The notes below the pieces were generated by a model, which was not told the origin of the DNA, did not search any database, and saw only the letters and a program-made list of their open reading frames with translations. A stretch of 17,528 nucleotides of DNA from Physocladia obscura. Its lineage: Eukaryota > Chytridiomycota > Chytridiomycetes > Chytridiales > Chytriomycetaceae. Shown in pieces: positions 1 through 8,114 of the stretch. The number at the start of each line of letters is the position of its first letter. Position 1 is the stretch's first letter. The stretch is taken from contig JADGJH010000517.1 in NCBI GenBank assembly GCA_027596945.1, forward strand, positions 1 to 17,528, read 5' to 3'. The translations under genes and the position numbers were made by a program.

Positions 1-101
1 AAATAAAACAGGAGAAAACAAAAGTTCAATGAAATAAAAAGAAATATAATGAGATGTATCACATGATGACTGCTGACTGATGACTAGATCGATTTTTAAA
101 A

Positions 102-1193
102 TCATGATAGAGTCACTTGGTTGAGCATAGCGCGATGAGATTCGTTGAGTTGGGATTCGAGGGCATGCACACGGTCCAAAAGCTCTCTTTCGCGGTGAGC
201 AAAAAATTTCGTCCCATTCTCCATAATGGCTAGCTTGACCAGAAGTGCCGAGTTTTCTCGTTCAAAATCTTTGCATTTTGTTTCAAGATTGACCATCTGA
301 ATGTCGATTTTAGAATTGAGCTAGGCAGCAGACAGAAAAAATGTTTCGTTACCTTTATAGACTTTTTCGATTTGCGAACGGGCTCTTGTCTTTGCTCCTG
401 GATGACTGAAGGTTCCATTATTTCGAGGGGGCGTTTTTTTGACAGAACAATTGCAGGAACAGAGGCGGGGATGACGCTAGACAAAGGTGGAGACTGAAAA
501 AGTGGAACAGCACTATTCACACGCGGCTGTTGCAGGACAGGGGAAGAAACAAGTGGCGACAAAACAATCGGCGATGTGTCCGACGCTTGTATAGAGGACC
601 AGATGGCGGGTTGATGATGAAGGAGCATGAACTCTGAAGGAGAAGATGTCGTGGATGCTATTGTAGCTGCTTGTAATTTATTGTTATTGATCTGTTGATT
701 TTCGACAGTTCGTGATGATTGGGATGGCCACGTGAGTTCGCCAAGGATTGCAGAACCATCTCCAAACAGCGAATAGTCGGAGGACGATGGTTCGGACGGC
801 GAAGAGCCTGTGTTTGTGTTTGGCGCGCCGAGCCACGAGTCGTCGAAGGCAAATGAGTCTGGGAAGTCACGTGATCATTAATAATGACCCAAAACAGATC
901 TTATCCACTCAGCGCTTACCCAAAAGCAGCTGGTCCATCAGCGATACGCCCGAATCGCTTGGTGACTGACTGGCTACGTTTGCTTTTTCAGAACTGACTG
1001 CGATATCGTCGTTCACAGTATTGGCTGACTGTTTGTCGGATGCGGCTGCTACTGCTGCCTGGAGCAACGCCGCCATCTCGCCGTCATGGTAGATTCCAGC
1101 TACTCCCGTTCTTGACGGCCCGCCATTTGCGCCGGTACTATTACTGTTGCGACTGGTAGCCCCGCTATTATTCGCGGTTCGTACGTAACACAT
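102..1193 (-). CDS. bZIP-like coiled-coil protein, probable transcription regulator
   Basis: Three minus-strand exons are inferred: 1193-920, 858-353 and 296-102 (TGA at 104-102), giving 324 aa. Intron 919-859 is 61 bp (GTAAGC...CCCAG). The second intron is 352-297 (56 bp, GTAACG...TTCAG); an upstream acceptor at 321 is also in frame and would add 8 residues (LNSKIDIQ) with an unusually small 32-bp intron. The protein is rich in Ser, Pro, Gln and Asn, with an acidic-aromatic patch (DSFAFDDSW) near residue 95 and basic runs (SKKRP, RKSKKSIK) just before the last exon. The last 64 residues form a charged Leu-containing coiled coil (NLETKCKDFERENSALLVKL and onward). This resembles a bZIP zipper, but the Asn...Arg signature expected of a DNA-contacting basic region is not visible. 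It could be a divergent bZIP factor or a dimerising partner. The start chosen is the first ATG of the long open exon; coding sequence may extend upstream (see 1238-1358). No target or pathway can be named. Confidence 0.6.
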
Positions 1194-1237
1194 TTTTCGC
1201 CTTTTCAATTTCAATTCTCTGGCAGGCTTGTCTGGAA

Positions 1238-1358
1238 CTGCGATAATCCCACCCAGTCACACAACCGCCTGATAGATCCGTTTCTTTGCCATTTGCCTCT
1301 CGAATATTTTACTTTCTATTCGCCTCTCAGCGAGAAACACTAAATGAGTCACCTCCAT
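1238..1358 (-). other. Candidate first exon plus intron, or in-frame leader ORF, of the bZIP-like gene
   Basis: Upstream of the ATG at 1193 the minus strand stays open in the same frame back to a TGA at 1259-1257. Beyond that TGA lies another in-frame open stretch starting with ATG at 1358 (and a second ATG at 1292). A possible intron 1312-1238 (75 bp, GTAAAA...TCGCAG) removes the TGA and joins ATG 1358 in frame to IPDKPARELKLKRRK and then the main exon, giving a 354-aa protein. Without splicing, this is a 33-codon leader ORF ending in TGA. Base composition here is less AT-rich than the DNA beyond 1360, which fits transcribed sequence. Both readings are inference. Confidence 0.4.
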
Positions 1359-3015
1359 ACTTTTCTTACTCATTTTTCAAAAACAAAAATAAATAAAAAA
1401 CAGAAAAAAAAACGCTGCTCACAAAATTTAAAACTCTGTTTTTGCAGAAATGAAATGCATTACAAGAGTGCGGTAAATTTAATTATCTCCTTTCCAATCT
1501 TCGAGCAGTAAAAAGTATGGAAATCAAATGAGACGAAAAAAGAAGATTGTCAACTTTGTGACTAAAAATGACTCAAAAAACAAAAAACATTTGTCCAAAG
1601 ACTTTCGTGGGTTTTTTTATCTTTTCCGCATTTTCTTAGTCCGCTTACGCTTTCATCTCTTCATTAATCCTTTTTCTCTTTAAATCCTCAAAACTAAATT
1701 TAAATCAGGTGTAAATAAGGAATTGATTTGCAGCACAAACTTTCACTTTAATTGCTGAAGTTATTCAGCAAAATATCTGCTTTCTCCTTGAATTTCAAAT
1801 TTTTTCTTACAATCTAAAACTGTAATTCTGCTTTTCAAAAGTTGTAAGCAAATTTTTTGTTTACAAAAATCGCATGAACTTCAATAGATCCTGGAAAGCT
1901 GCTATTGAAGTAGAAGTGACATTGCTTTAAAATTCCTTCAACAATGAGTGGCATGATAAAAATGTCCAAATCTCCTAAAAACTGCTATCCTTAAGATTTC
2001 TTGAAAGTTTTCCAACAACTCCACATATATACCAATGATCAAAAAGAAACATGCTGTTTTAGTTCAGGCTAAGTATTGATCAACAGCCAAATGGTCAATC
2101 AAGCAGTCAACGATCTTGCATCCAACCTTAATATATCAAAGAAGGCAGCCAGGCATTTTGAACAAACTCAACAACCATCTTATGAGAATCTCACATAGCA
2201 AGTATTAAAACCACATACTATAATTTTAAGTCCAAATTTTTGAACAAATGGCCAAGATAAATATACTGTAAAAACTGCTCTGGGTGTTATTGTTTTTATG
2301 CAAGAATAGTAGATATTTGGTGTGAAGCTGCAAGCCATTTGTCTGGGAAAAAAAAGAAAAAGAAAACAGGAAAAACACAAGCATTTGCTCAAATAAAGGT
2401 AAAAAAAGTAAAGAACACAAACAAAACTATAAAGAAAGAAAGAAAATGATAAAAACTATCTCGTGTGTATGTTAATTTATTGTACTCCAGCACCAAATTG
2501 TTTCAATTTTGACTTTTGAAGGTAGTGGAATTTTCCGATGTTTTCTTCCATAAATATTCTAACAATCTCAGTTGGTGTCAAGCCAGTGCACTGCACTCTA
2601 ATTCAAAATGGAAAATTTTGGCTCAACTGAATATTTGGGTGAAATAATGAATTAACCATTAAAAAACAGAACCTCTGACATATGAACAGTTTTTGGCCCT
2701 TTGTGCAACTTAATAAGCAAGTTTCTAGATTTTATACAGGATATATAAATGAAAGTCATGTGGAGCAGTCACGTGAAGATCTGAATACTAAATAAGTCTA
2801 TTTAGATTTATGCGTGTTTAACAATATCGGCAACCCTTGTCTCATTTAATGAATTGTATTTAGTTTTATTCCTATCAATTGAATCCTTGATCCAAGGAAG
2901 TTTGAAAATCTGACACGGCTTTCAAAAAGAAATTTTAATTTGAGAAATTTCAAAAAAAAAAACGTAATTTAATTGGAGAAAAATTAGAACCACAGGAAAA
3001 AAAATTGTGACAATA
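1359..3015. other. AT-rich intergenic region with a CpG-poor tract and a short hairpin
   Basis: No convincing gene is seen. The open frames around 2180-2420 are short, low-complexity and show no splice-compatible continuation. From about 1651 to 2771 I count only four CpG dinucleotides (near 1871, 2111, 2462 and 2536), while the other gaps in this window carry roughly one per 40-50 bp. The final part should hold the promoter of the chitinase at 3016; a TATA-like atatataaat lies at about 2741-2750, some 270 bp upstream. Confidence 0.5.
1878..1911. repeat. Perfect 10-bp inverted repeat, 14-nt loop
   Basis: The arms ACTTCAATAG (1878-1887) and CTATTGAAGT (1902-1911) are exact reverse complements around a 14-nt spacer. 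The site is in non-coding, CpG-poor DNA with no neighbouring gene it obviously serves. Confidence 0.6.
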
Positions 3016-4220
3016 ATGAGAAGCTTCACTGGTGTTCTCATCTTGATAGCTGGATTAGCACAGGCTGTCACATTTGCACCATATATCAATGTTGGCGCTC
3101 AAGATGGGTTCAGTGTAACGAATTTCAATTCTTTGAGTGGCGCCACGTCTTTCACTTTGGCTTTTGTGACGGCCGATGTCAATGGCAATCCGACCTGGAA
3201 TGGTATTTCTGCCACTAGCGGTTATTTTTCGAGTCAGGCGGCAAGCATTAGAGTAAGGAACTTCGTTACTTCCTATTTAATCACTTATTTTCTTTTTAGT
3301 CTTTAGGAGGAGATTACCGCATCTCTTTTGGTGGTGCCGCTGGAACTGAACTTGCGCTTGTTGCAACTTCAGCTGCTTCCCTCGCGACAAAGTATCTGTC
3401 AGTCATCAATGCATACAGTGCTGTCTGGGCAGACTTTGATGTAGAAGGAACTACAATTACAAATCGTGCCTCTGTTGATCTCCGTAACCAAGCAATTAAG
3501 CTTATGCAAGCACAAAATCCAAACTTAAAAGTGTCTTACACAATTCCTTCTTGGCCGACTGGCTTAGATACCAACGGCGCGTATCTGCTTCAGTCTGCTA
3601 AAACCTACGGTGCAAGAATTGATGTTCTCAATATCATGACAATGGACTTTTATCAGAGCGCTGTAGACGTCAATGGCAAAACCGATATGGGCACCAACAT
3701 CATCGCAGCAGCCCAAGTTATTTACGGACAATACGGGTCATATTTTGGCAGCCTTGGAATCACACCAATGATTGGAATCAACGACGACACTTCAGAGATT
3801 GTTACATTGGCCAATGTCGCACAAGTCACGGCATGGGTTAAAACAGTCAATTATATTTCACTTGTAGCATTTTGGGACACTCAGTTGGATCTTTGGGGAA
3901 ATGCTGATGGTCAAGGTGCGACTCCTGGTGCTTATGCAAAAGCGTTTGTTCAGGGACTATCTGCGTCAAGCTCAGGCTTTGCTTTTCAGTCTGGAAATAA
4001 TGGAGCCGTTATGTGGGCATCTGGTTGTGACTGGACCGGGGGAGATATTGCCAATGTTCTTTTAACGTCTCAAACGTGTGGTTCTGCCTGTGTTAATTAT
4101 TCCGGCTGCACTCATTTCTCATGGACTAGTTACAATTCTGGAACATGCTGGCTGAAAAACAATTCTGTTGGATCTGCCGTTGCTCTTACTGGTGCGATGT
4201 GTGGATATACGACTGCCTAA
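3016..4220 (+). CDS. Secreted GH18 chitinase, bacterial PF-ChiA-like, with C-terminal PAN/Apple-like domain
   Basis: The exons are 3016-3252 and 3300-4220 (TAA), giving 385 aa. The 47-bp intron is GTAAGG...TTTTAG, phase 0; the nearby second AG at 3305-3306 would break the frame. The start is the first ATG, with A at -3, and opens a signal peptide (MRSFTGVLILIAGLAQA). Residues about 18-300 form a GH18 barrel: SFGG at 88-91, then ADFDVEG with D124, D126 and the expected acid/base E128, and MTMDFY further on. The pattern FTLAF...SFGGAAGTEL...DFDxEG matches the bacterial-type GH18 group related to Pyrococcus ChiA better than classical fungal chitinases. Residues about 305-383 hold six Cys (322, 339, 343, 349, 362, 380) with CTHFSW and GTCWLK, like PAN/Apple domains that bind carbohydrate or protein. 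Likely role: extracellular hydrolysis of chitin or chitooligomers. No CBM is seen. The GH18 assignment is strong; the subfamily and PAN call rest on motif reading. Confidence 0.88.
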
Positions 4221-4270
4221 TTTTGGTGATTCTATTTGGTTGCTTCAAGATTTGGTTGTAGACGGTTAAA

Positions 4271-4276
4271 AATAAA
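4271..4276 (+). terminator. Polyadenylation signal AATAAA
   Basis: An AATAAA hexamer lies about 50 bp after the stop of the first chitinase, followed by T-rich sequence. Its position suits a fungal 3'-end signal. Confidence 0.5.
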
Positions 4277-4494
4277 ATTTTGACTTTTTATAAAAGTTAT
4301 GTGTAACATCAGCTTTGTCATCAATACGAGCGAGCAACTTATATTACTTAGCGTCTTTACTGTTCGTACTATTTTTGATGCGGCTGTGATGCTGTTTGCA
4401 ATTATTTGTTATCCAAACGTTTTGTTAACAACCAGTGGACTTTGTGACCTTTGCTATGTAGATCTCATCAAAATAAAAAATGCATTGTTAAAAA

Positions 4495-4532
4495 GTATCA
4501 TAAAACTATTAATGGCGGCAGTTTTATGATAC
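4495..4532. repeat. Perfect 13-bp inverted repeat, 12-nt loop
   Basis: The arms GTATCATAAAACT (4495-4507) and AGTTTTATGATAC (4520-4532) are exact complements around ATTAATGGCGGC. It lies about 275 bp past the first chitinase's stop and 880 bp before the second gene. It could be an RNA hairpin, a protein-binding palindrome or the trace of a small element. Confidence 0.75.
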
Positions 4533-5350
4533 GTTCAATATTTGTATGACTCGTAAGTTTTGTTTTTGTTTTTGTCATATTTTTCAATCAATTCTCTTTG
4601 ATTTAAATGTAAATGTGATAATTTCACTTGGGCTGTTTGTCAAAGCATTCGAAATCTTTTTGGGACCTGCAGGGCCCTTTACCCGACTTTTCTGTTTTGT
4701 ATAAAAATAAAATTATCGAAAATCAAAAAGGAATATGACCTAATAATTATTCTTTACAAACATTAAATAGTACAAAAAGGTAAGTCTTGATCAATAACGG
4801 GCTGATTCAATTTTGGTAGGATTCACAGGATGTACATAAAAATATGCCAAAGAATTGCGAAATAAAATTATATTAATAATTGTGCCATTGATGTAATACT
4901 ATCCGGAATTTATTTTCATGTTTATCGATGGGAAAATTAGACTTGGTAGAAGGCTCACCCGGCCTAATTCTACAACATGATTAAATTTTTTTGTCGTTTT
5001 GCATGGCCAGAATAAAGAGGATATCAACATTGTAAATATATCCATGGGCATGGAATAAATTCAGGCTAGAAATTTGACAGCCATGGTAAAGTGCCCTTTG
5101 TATATAAATGTAGTTTTATGCTGTTAAAAGTGTGCTCTTCAGACACTTGCGATTTTTCATCGTTTAAATAGAAAAATTTCAATAAGTACTTACTTTTGCG
5201 AAAAGAATATCAAAACGCCAGAAATAAGGAAGAGAATATAGTAAATTTGCATTTCAGCATTATTTTTGCAGAAGCCGACAAACTTGGGAGCATATAGAGC
5301 AGATCTGTTTCCTGATTCAGTCATGTGACGAATCTAAATATTTTCGAAAG

Positions 5351-5360
5351 TTTATAAAAT
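5351..5360 (+). promoter_or_regulatory. TATA-like element upstream of the second chitinase
   Basis: TTTATAAAAT lies 55-64 bp upstream of the ATG at 5415, a plausible distance for a core promoter in a compact fungal gene. Such AT-rich matches are common in this background, so support is modest. Confidence 0.35.
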
Positions 5361-5414
5361 CTAATTTCGTTGCTTCGTTATAGAAAACCCTATAAACACG
5401 AAAGGACAAAAAAC

Positions 5415-7004
5415 ATGGTAGGGACTAGAATAGTGGCTGTTCTTGTGGCAGTTGGAGCGACAGTTGGTTCTCCAATTGAACGTCGCCAGTCAGGTGGCGG
5501 ATCGTGCACCACCAACGGGGAGTGGGCGTGCTCGACGGACGGAACGCAGATTCTGGAATGTGCTTACGTTTCGTCAACCAGCCTTAGTTTCGCTGTTATC
5601 GAAACATGCAGTTCAGGAACCGTGTGCACAACGACCGGATCGGTAGGCTGTGTCGCAGGCTCAGTTATTCCGCCAAAGTCTACAACAACAACTAGTACTA
5701 CTACTAAAACTACCACTACTATCGCTAAAACGACAAGTACAACTACTACTTCCACTTCTACTACTGCCGAAGGTGGCAGTTCGTGTTGGGCGGCGTGGGT
5801 GTCGACGGCCAATTACCCGAGCGGATCACAAGTCTCGTACAACGGAATCAATTGGCAGAACAAGTGGTGGGAAAATCCTGGTGCCGCCCCCGGCGCGTCC
5901 AACGGTGACGGAGGCTGGGTTTCCCAGGGTTCATGCAGCGGCGGTTCGCACACCTCAACAACTACATCAGCCCCAATTCAAAAAACAACAACAACCACAA
6001 CAACAACCAAAACAACTACGACATCTTCTAGTGGAAATACTGGCGGTAACTCTGGAAGCAAAAATCTTGTCGGCTATTGGGGTCAAGACACGGTTTACTA
6101 TGATACCGGAAATTTGCAAACAAGTTTGCTTTCATACTGCCAGTCAAACAATTGGAACATTATCCACTTGGCTTTTTTGTCTGCGTTTACTGGCGGCTCA
6201 AATAATTACCAGTTGAACTTTGCAAATTTTGGCGACTATGACACAACCGCAATCACATCCACATCTTCTGCATCTGTAAATAACAAATAATTCAATTATA
6301 TTTAACCTACTCCTCTAAACATTTAAAATCAGATGCTGGACATCGGAAGTGACATCACCGCCTGTCAAAAGCTGGGAGTAAAAATTTTTCTGTCTCTCGG
6401 CGGTGCCACCGGTGGATACAGTGTACCTGCAGGAACAGGTGCATCATTCGCTACACTTCTATACAACAGCTTCTTCTCCGGCTCTTCTTCCCTCCCACGC
6501 CCATTCGGAACAGCAGTGCTCGACGGCATTGACTGGGACATTGAAGCAAACATTGGAAGCCAGGCCGACATTGTCACAACCAACCAAAAACTCAAATCCC
6601 TACAGCCATCTATACTCATCAGTGCTGTTCCGCAATGTCCGTTCCCCGACGCGTACATTGGAGAGGCAGTCGGAAATTCAGCCGCCGAATTTGATTTCGT
6701 CTCGGTACAGTTTTACAACAACTATTGCGAAATGACGACGTCAAGTTTCAACTATGATCAATGGGCGACTGGTATCAGTTTCCCAATTGCCGTTGCGATG
6801 CCTGGATCTCCAAAGTCGGCGAATAATGGGTTGGCGACTTCGGCATTGATTCAAACGACAATGGATGGAATTGCTTCTGGTCCGAATGCAGGTAAACTGT
6901 TTGGAATGGCGCTATGGGATGTTTCGTCCTCTAGCGCGTATAAAGAAGCTGGGGCGAGCCAGCCGCTTGTTGTGGCTATTAGATCGATTGTAAACGGATT
7001 GTAA
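5415..7004 (+). CDS. Secreted class III-type GH18 chitinase with CBM19-like and CBM5/12-like modules
   Basis: The exons are 5415-6275 and 6333-7004 (TAA), giving 510 aa. The 57-bp intron is GTAAAT...ATCAG, phase 0. The first in-frame ATG (5415, A at -3) starts a signal peptide (MVGTRIVAVLVAVGATVGS) followed by ERRQ, a possible kexin-type site. Residues 31-79 carry six Cys (31, 39, 49, 65, 71, 79) in a CBM19-like pattern (NGEWAC...GTVC). A Thr-rich linker (89-117) leads to a CBM5/12-like module (124-174: CWAAW, YPSGSQVSYNG, WQNKWW). A second Thr-rich linker (180-206) leads to the GH18 domain (217-510): LVGYWGQ, SLGG at 308-311, DGIDWDIE with D351, D354, D356 and catalytic E358, then PQCPFPD, VQFYNN and LWDVSSS. 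These are hallmarks of plant/yeast-type endochitinases. The enzyme should cleave beta-1,4-GlcNAc bonds in chitin outside the cell, with the CBMs anchoring it. No GPI signal is evident. Confidence 0.93.
5679..5765 (+). repeat. Thr/Ser-rich linker 1, ACT-biased coding microsatellite
   Basis: This encodes residues 89-117 between the CBM19-like and CBM5/12-like modules. Most Thr codons are ACT, with Lys and Ser interruptions. Such linkers are typically O-mannosylated in secreted fungal enzymes. Confidence 0.8.
5952..6032 (+). repeat. Thr-rich linker 2, ACA/ACC-biased coding microsatellite
   Basis: This encodes residues 180-206 between the CBM5/12-like module and the GH18 domain. Thr codons are mainly ACA and ACC, with few ACT, unlike linker 1. 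Confidence 0.8.
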
Positions 7005-7054
7005 TAGTCTTCGTGTTTTCTTTTGTCTATAGATGCTCCGAATAGTTGAGTTCA

Positions 7055-7060
7055 AATAAA
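7055..7060 (+). terminator. Polyadenylation signal AATAAA
   Basis: An AATAAA hexamer lies about 50 bp downstream of the second chitinase's stop, the same spacing as after the first chitinase. Confidence 0.5.
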
Positions 7061-7946
7061 CAAAATTCTGGTTGTTTGGATATTGAAGAAATGTTAATGG
7101 AATCAAAATCTTCCCTGCGCAGTGTTGCCAGTTTTTTCTTTTAAGTTTGTCTCCTTACCTTGTTAACTTTACGGAGATTGATTGACAGTTTTCCTTTTTT
7201 GTCTTCTAAGTCTTAAAAAAAAATGAAAAAAAAAATTCGATCATATTTTGAACGAATCAATTAAAAACAAAAAATTTTTAAGTGACGATGTCATTTTCAA
7301 AATCTGGTTGAAGAAAATTACGTCGGCCATGCTGTTTTCATTATTTCAAAAACTTTTTTCATTTAGTTTTATTATTTTGTTTGTTTTTTTTTTTTTTGGA
7401 CTTCTAACGAAAATTTTACAGATAAAAACCTAAATATCAATCGTCCGTAATTCGGATATTAACAGAACTGTGTCTGTCAATTGATTTTTTATACATTGTT
7501 AGTTCAACGCAATCGCGCTTGTTTGTAATTGAGACTCTAAGATTTAATATGAAAGAAATAGAAGATAAAAAATTTTTGGAGTAATTTTTCCTTGGTCGGA
7601 TCAGAGGCATCATTCACCCGCGTTACTTATTCCAAAAGAAAAAAACAGTAATTGATTACTCTTAGAAATTGTTGAAGTTATTATTTTAATCGCTATATCT
7701 GTTATCTGTAAATTAATAGCCGCTTCTTATCCGCTAGTTGCTGACTGTTTTCTTATCCGAAAATTAAACTCTTTCCGACTTCAATTCAGTATTCCTCTGA
7801 AAATAAGTGACTAATTTCTTTTCAATAAAGAAAACGCAGAGAACTTTCAGCAGAAAATATTCAGATAAAGGACTGGATAACCCTCAACCCTACAAACTTA
7901 ACAAGTTCTTTCTAAGCAAGATAAACAAATTACTTGCGACGAAACC

Positions 7947-7954
7947 TATATAAG
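7947..7954 (+). promoter_or_regulatory. TATA-box-like TATATAAG upstream of the glucan synthase
   Basis: TATATAAG lies about 157 bp before the ATG at 8111. If used, it would give a leader of roughly 100-130 nt that includes the small ORF at 8058-8114. Confidence 0.35.
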
Positions 7955-8057
7955 ATATGAAATTATCAAGTTCTCACACTTAAAATGCTAATTTTAAGGA
8001 ATCGGACTTTGCTTTATTATTTGCTTTGATTGCCAAAGCTCGAACTTTATCGTCGAA

Positions 8058-8114
8058 ATGAAAAACAAAAACACGAAAAAAAAAATCCTAAAAAACGGAC
8101 TTGGCAAACGATGA
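8058..8114 (+). promoter_or_regulatory. Upstream ORF of 18 codons overlapping the glucan synthase start
   Basis: An ATG at 8058-8060 opens an 18-codon Lys/Asn-rich frame whose TGA (8112-8114) overlaps the main ATG (8111-8113) as ATGA. If present in the mRNA, it would place termination exactly at the glucan synthase start, a layout that could allow re-initiation or restrain translation. Whether the transcript includes it is unknown. Confidence 0.4.

Larger units (their letters stand above)
4221..5414. other. Intergenic region between the two chitinase genes
   Basis: This region holds the 3' end of the first chitinase and the promoter of the second. A 76-codon frame at 4299-4529 is hydrophobic, AT-driven and interrupted by a hairpin, and I do not take it as a gene. 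CpG frequency is normal here (about 26 by eye), unlike 1.65-2.77 kb and 16.2-17.5 kb. Confidence 0.5.
7005..8110. other. Intergenic region upstream of the glucan synthase
   Basis: It holds the 3' end of the chitinase and presumably the glucan synthase promoter and leader. Long A and T runs occur near 7215-7235 and 7380-7400. No gene is supported; the 61-codon frame at 7248-7433 is low-complexity Lys/Phe/Leu. CpG content is normal. Confidence 0.5.

Noticed and set aside
2180..2420. Two overlapping minus-strand frames of 64-70 codons
   Set aside because: Phe/Ser/Leu-rich low complexity in AT-rich, CpG-poor DNA; no splice-compatible continuation.
2431..2447. GAAA repeats shared with the intron at 9542
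   Set aside because: Low-complexity purine repeat; no evidence of common origin.
4299..4529. 76-codon hydrophobic frame
   Set aside because: AT-driven composition, no family features, runs through the 13-bp palindrome and follows a poly(A) signal.
5086..5100. 15-bp GTAAAGTGCCCTTTG shared with 16577-16591
   Set aside because: Short match without extended flanking similarity; probably chance or a trace too small to interpret.
5650..6216. 188-codon plus-strand frame inside the second chitinase
   Set aside because: It is an out-of-frame reading of the linkers and CBM; the chitinase frame carries the motifs.
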